Shown: piece by piece, positions 4,932-7,234 of the stretch
How positions within the stretch are numbered: the first letter of the stretch is position 1
Layout of the letters: each line of letters starts with the position of its first letter
Source of the DNA: Bacteroidota bacterium
Lineage (GTDB): Bacteria; Bacteroidota; Bacteroidia; Chitinophagales; Chitinophagaceae
Direction: 5' to 3'
Assembly (NCBI GenBank): GCA_023386855.1
Contig: JAEWIW010000351.1
Span: 1-7,234, forward strand
DNA length: 7,234 bases
The notes under the pieces: model-generated
Told to the model about the DNA's origin: nothing
Seen by the model: the letters and a program-made list of their open reading frames with translations, nothing else
The model's database searches: none
Position numbers and translations under genes: made by a program

Positions 4932-7234
4932 TGGCTTCTATAAATTTTTTGAGATTTTCGTTGAATGCTTTTTCCTTCAATAACTGCTCCAAACCGATAT
5001 GCATCCTGTATTTCCAGTAATGCTTAGGGTTTGCAGGGATATTGATCCTTTCCTCTTCTGCATCTTCCCTCCTGATCAATTGATCCATGCCCAAGAGGTC
5101 CTGGACCTGGAATATACTCCACATGGCCGGAGAATAAAGGTGTTGAAGTATAATCGCTTTTACGATCCAGTCTTCACAATCCCCGGGAGCTTCACCCCAC
5201 TGACCCAGTTCCATATTGAAAAAGCGTTGTGTGGCGGCCCTATCTTCCTCCCACCATCCCCTGATCGTACTCATATCATGCGTGGAAGGTGTTATTACCG
5301 ATAGGTATGGTGCAGCCCCGGGATGGAAAAATTCCTTTCCCTGCTGCTTGGGCATTCTCTGTATTTCAAGACTTAAAATACCGAGCTGTTTCATTACTTC
5401 GGGAACACAATGCGGAACAAGACCCAGGTCCTCACCACAAATAAGCATGTTGGTTGCATTCTTTAATGCCGGCAGTTTTTTCATGGCTTCTTCCATCCAG
5501 AAATCATCCTGGCGCCTGAAATAATAATCGATATACAACTCTTTCAGGTGGTACTGCATATGTGCATCGAGATGACGGAAGGATACTGTGCCATCCATGC
5601 CAAAGCGGAAATGATAGGTGCCTGGTTGCTGCACATCTTCAAACAGGATCACATTTGAAATCAGGTCAAACAATGCCTGCTTAAGAAATCGGTTCGGCTC
5701 AGAATCTTCCTTTTCAGCAAAGTATTCTTCCACTTTTCGCTGGGTGTTGAAAGCATCCTGCAGCAGGTAATAATCATTGCTGGTATCCAGGAAGGATTTT
5801 AGTTGTTGTCCTTCTTCTCCAAACAATTCATTAAGCACATATTCATTGATATAGGGAAGACAGAATCTTTCTTTGCTGAACCACATTCCCCTTGCCTCAA
5901 ATTCATGTTCATATACAGGACGGGCAGGAACAAATCGTCCCATGATCCCTTCCACTGCACTTAAAGGAATACTCCAGATACGGAAAAAACCAAGGATATG
6001 ATCGATCCGGAAAGCATCAAAATAATTGCTCATCTGTACAAAACGACGCTGCCACCATTCAAAACCATCCTCCGCCATTTTCTCCCAGTTATAGGTTGGG
6101 AAACCCCAGTTCTGTCCCTTGATCGCAAACCCATCGGGAGGGGCACCAGCCTGTTCTTCCATGTGATATAGCTCGGGTTCCACCCAGGCATCACAGCTAT
6201 GGCGATATACCCCGATTGGAATGTCGCCCTTAATGATGATGCCATTCTTATGGGCATATTCCACTGCATCCAGTAGCTGCAAATGAAGATGGTATTGAAG
6301 AAAATACTGGAAAGCTATTTCATCGTAATGTTTTGCACGGGGGGAAACATATTTTTCAATGGATGCCTTGTCGTACTTGCTATAGATCTTCCATTTCGTA
6401 AAGTCGGCTGTACCATTTTTATCGCGCAAATAACAGAATGCCGCGTAAGGGATCAGCCAGTGCCGGTTTCCCTCGAAAAACCTTGCAAAATCTTTATCCT
6501 TCAGGAATTCATCTTTCTGCAGGTTGAATAATTCCCTGGCCGTTGAAAGTTTGAATTTCAATACCTGCTCATGATCAACAGCAGGCAGATCATTAAGTTG
6601 TTTCTGCTTTTTCTTCAGGGGTTTGATCAATGAAGCATACTTTTTCCCGGCCACTTCATTCAAACGGAGAAAAAGAGGATTCAATGCAAAGGCAGATATG
6701 GCTGCATAAGGATAGGAATCCGTCCAGGTATGCGTTGCAATGGTATCATTCACTGGAAGAACCTGTATCAGCTTTAACCCGCATTTTCCTGCCCAATCGA
6801 CAAGCAATTTCATATCGGCGAATTCACCCACGCCAAATGAGTCTTTCGACCGCAAACTGAAAACAGGGACGGATAAACCGGCTCCTTTCCAGGTACTGTT
6901 GGCCAGGTGAACAAACCCATCATGCAGCAGGGTTAACTGGTCGCCGGAAAGAAATTCATGAAGGTTCCTGTTTTCACCTGCTTCAAATTTTATAAATTCT
7001 TTTTTCTGGGTATCATACACGCCATACTTGTATTGCAATGGCAGGTCTTCATTAGGAAGTTGTAATGAAATGGTCCACCACTCTTCTTCCTGTTGAAGTA
7101 TGATCGGGGATGCCGTATCCCAATCTCCCAGTACCTGCCCGGAGCCCAGCAGGCATATAGCCTGGTGCTTATCGAGCAGTGGTGCCTGAACTTTAAAAAT
7201 ATGGTTGAAGGATTTTACTTTTTTGGCCTTGACC
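4921..7234 (-). CDS. malQ: 4-alpha-glucanotransferase (amylomaltase, GH77) with N-terminal CBM20, DPE2-like; 5' end outside the window
   Basis: It transfers alpha-1,4-glucan segments between maltose, maltodextrins and larger glucans, releasing glucose, in cytoplasmic maltose or glycogen metabolism. The frame is open to the right edge, giving 770 visible residues. A possible TTG start at 7038 is rejected because it would cut through a starch-binding module. A CBM20 (about 7209-6961) is followed by the GH77 barrel, starting near SFGVGEFADMKLLVDW and DSYPYAAISAFALNPL. Catalytic residues are the nucleophile Asp in RIDH (codon 6003-6001), the acid/base Glu in CGEDLG (5433-5431) and the third Asp in STHDM (5277-5275). 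Nucleophile and acid/base are 190 residues apart, against about 47 in Thermus amylomaltase, so there is an insertion of about 143 residues as in plant DPE2. DPE2-type enzymes usually have two tandem CBM20s; the visible one resembles the second, so the first probably lies beyond the edge. The stop TAA at 4923-4921 lies inside the start of the epimerase gene. Confidence 0.95.
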   Translation of the reverse strand, partial: VKAKKVKSFNHIFKVQAPLLDKHQAICLLGSGQVLGDWDTASPIILQQEEEWWTISLQLPNEDLPLQYKYGVYDTQKKEFIKFEAGENRNLHEFLSGDQLTLLHDGFVHLANSTWKGAGLSVPVFSLRSKDSFGVGEFADMKLLVDWAGKCGLKLIQVLPVNDTIATHTWTDSYPYAAISAFALNPLFLRLNEVAGKKYASLIKPLKKKQKQLNDLPAVDHEQVLKFKLSTARELFNLQKDEFLKDKDFARFFEGNRHWLIPYAAFCYLRDKNGTADFTKWKIYSKYDKASIEKYVSPRAKHYDEIAFQYFLQYHLHLQLLDAVEYAHKNGIIIKGDIPIGVYRHSCDAWVEPELYHMEEQAGAPPDGFAIKGQNWGFPTYNWEKMAEDGFEWWQRRFVQMSNYFDAFRIDHILGFFRIWSIPLSAVEGIMGRFVPARPVYEHEFEARGMWFSKERFCLPYINEYVLNELFGEEGQQLKSFLDTSNDYYLLQDAFNTQRKVEEYFAEKEDSEPNRFLKQALFDLISNVILFEDVQQPGTYHFRFGMDGTVSFRHLDAHMQYHLKELYIDYYFRRQDDFWMEEAMKKLPALKNATNMLICGEDLGLVPHCVPEVMKQLGILSLEIQRMPKQQGKEFFHPGAAPYLSVITPSTHDMSTIRGWWEEDRAATQRFFNMELGQWGEAPGDCEDWIVKAIILQHLYSPAMWSIFQVQDLLGMDQLIRREDAEEERINIPANPKHYWKYRMHIGLEQLLKEKAFNENLKKFIEASGR
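5500..5930 (-). other. DPE2-type insertion within the GH77 catalytic domain
   Basis: This region of roughly 143 residues lies between the nucleophile motif (RIDHILGFFRIWSIP) and the acid/base motif (CGEDLG), where ordinary bacterial MalQ has only about 47 residues in total. It runs approximately from RPVYEHEFEARGMWF to DDFWMEEAMKKLP. It is rich in aromatic and charged residues and includes FRFGMDGTVSFRHLDAHMQYHLKE, written here as two joined parts FRFGMDGTVSFR and HLDAHMQYHLKE. Plant DPE2 and related bacterial enzymes carry a comparable insertion. The boundaries are approximate and were set by eye. Confidence 0.75.
6961..7209 (-). other. CBM20 starch-binding module of the glucanotransferase
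   Basis: Reading the frame beyond 7038 to the window edge gives FKVQAP, then CLLGSGQVLGDWD, EEEWWTISLQLP, LQYKYGVYD and FEAGENRNL. These follow in order the conserved CBM20 elements: first strand, the GS..LGDW site, the W..xLP strand, the YKY strand and the NR end. The Trp of LGDW, one of the two stacking aromatics of binding site 1, is present. The second, usually a Trp before the SDPNR-like end, appears to be Phe here (IKFEAGENR). The residues before it (VKAKKVKS) look like a basic linker. The module presumably positions the enzyme on glycogen or large heteroglycans. Confidence 0.85.

Noticed and set aside
4999..6860. Several + strand open frames of 70-100 codons opposite the glucanotransferase
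   Set aside because: They lack recognisable domains and lie antisense to a gene with intact catalytic motifs; they are frame shadows.
7036..7038. TTG start for the glucanotransferase
   Set aside because: The same frame stays open to 7234 and encodes the rest of a CBM20 module, so the true start is outside the window.

Overview
The window looks like a chromosomal segment of a Bacteroidota bacterium, probably near the Chitinophagaceae. The evidence is a type IX secretion (T9SS) C-terminal sorting domain, MBG-type adhesin modules, a TPR-sensor/transmembrane/cyclase protein, a MalQ with a CBM20 module and a plant DPE2-like insertion, translation starts without an obvious Shine-Dalgarno sequence, and moderate GC. 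The family placement is inferred from domain style, not from any search.

Four genes fill almost the whole window, as two convergent pairs. On the + strand, the window opens inside a large secreted protein (2-1900). What is visible is the last residues of a probable subtilisin-like (S8) protease domain, an IPT/TIG-like domain, three MBG-like domains and a T9SS type A sorting signal. The middle MBG-like domain is swollen by an insert with eight perfect GKTLSN hexapeptides. After a 25-base gap comes a class III adenylyl cyclase (1926-3911) with a signal peptide, about eight periplasmic TPRs, one transmembrane helix and a cytoplasmic catalytic domain with all key residues present.

On the - strand, read from the right edge, is a 4-alpha-glucanotransferase (4921-7234, N-terminus outside the window). 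Its last 11 bases overlap the GTG start of an enolase-superfamily dipeptide epimerase (3912-4931), probably an L-Ala-D/L-Glu epimerase of murein peptide recycling. The stop codons of the cyclase and the epimerase abut with no base between them.

The left pair would give a surface or secreted protein and an inner-membrane cAMP-producing sensor. The right pair would give cytoplasmic maltose/glucan metabolism and murein peptide salvage. No direct functional link between the pairs is shown. I found no RNA genes, insertion sequences, CRISPR arrays, attachment sites or convincing terminators. The only non-coding DNA is the 25-base gap at 1901-1925. The most unusual element is the hexapeptide repeat insert in the secreted protein. 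I see no convincing multi-gene novel system.
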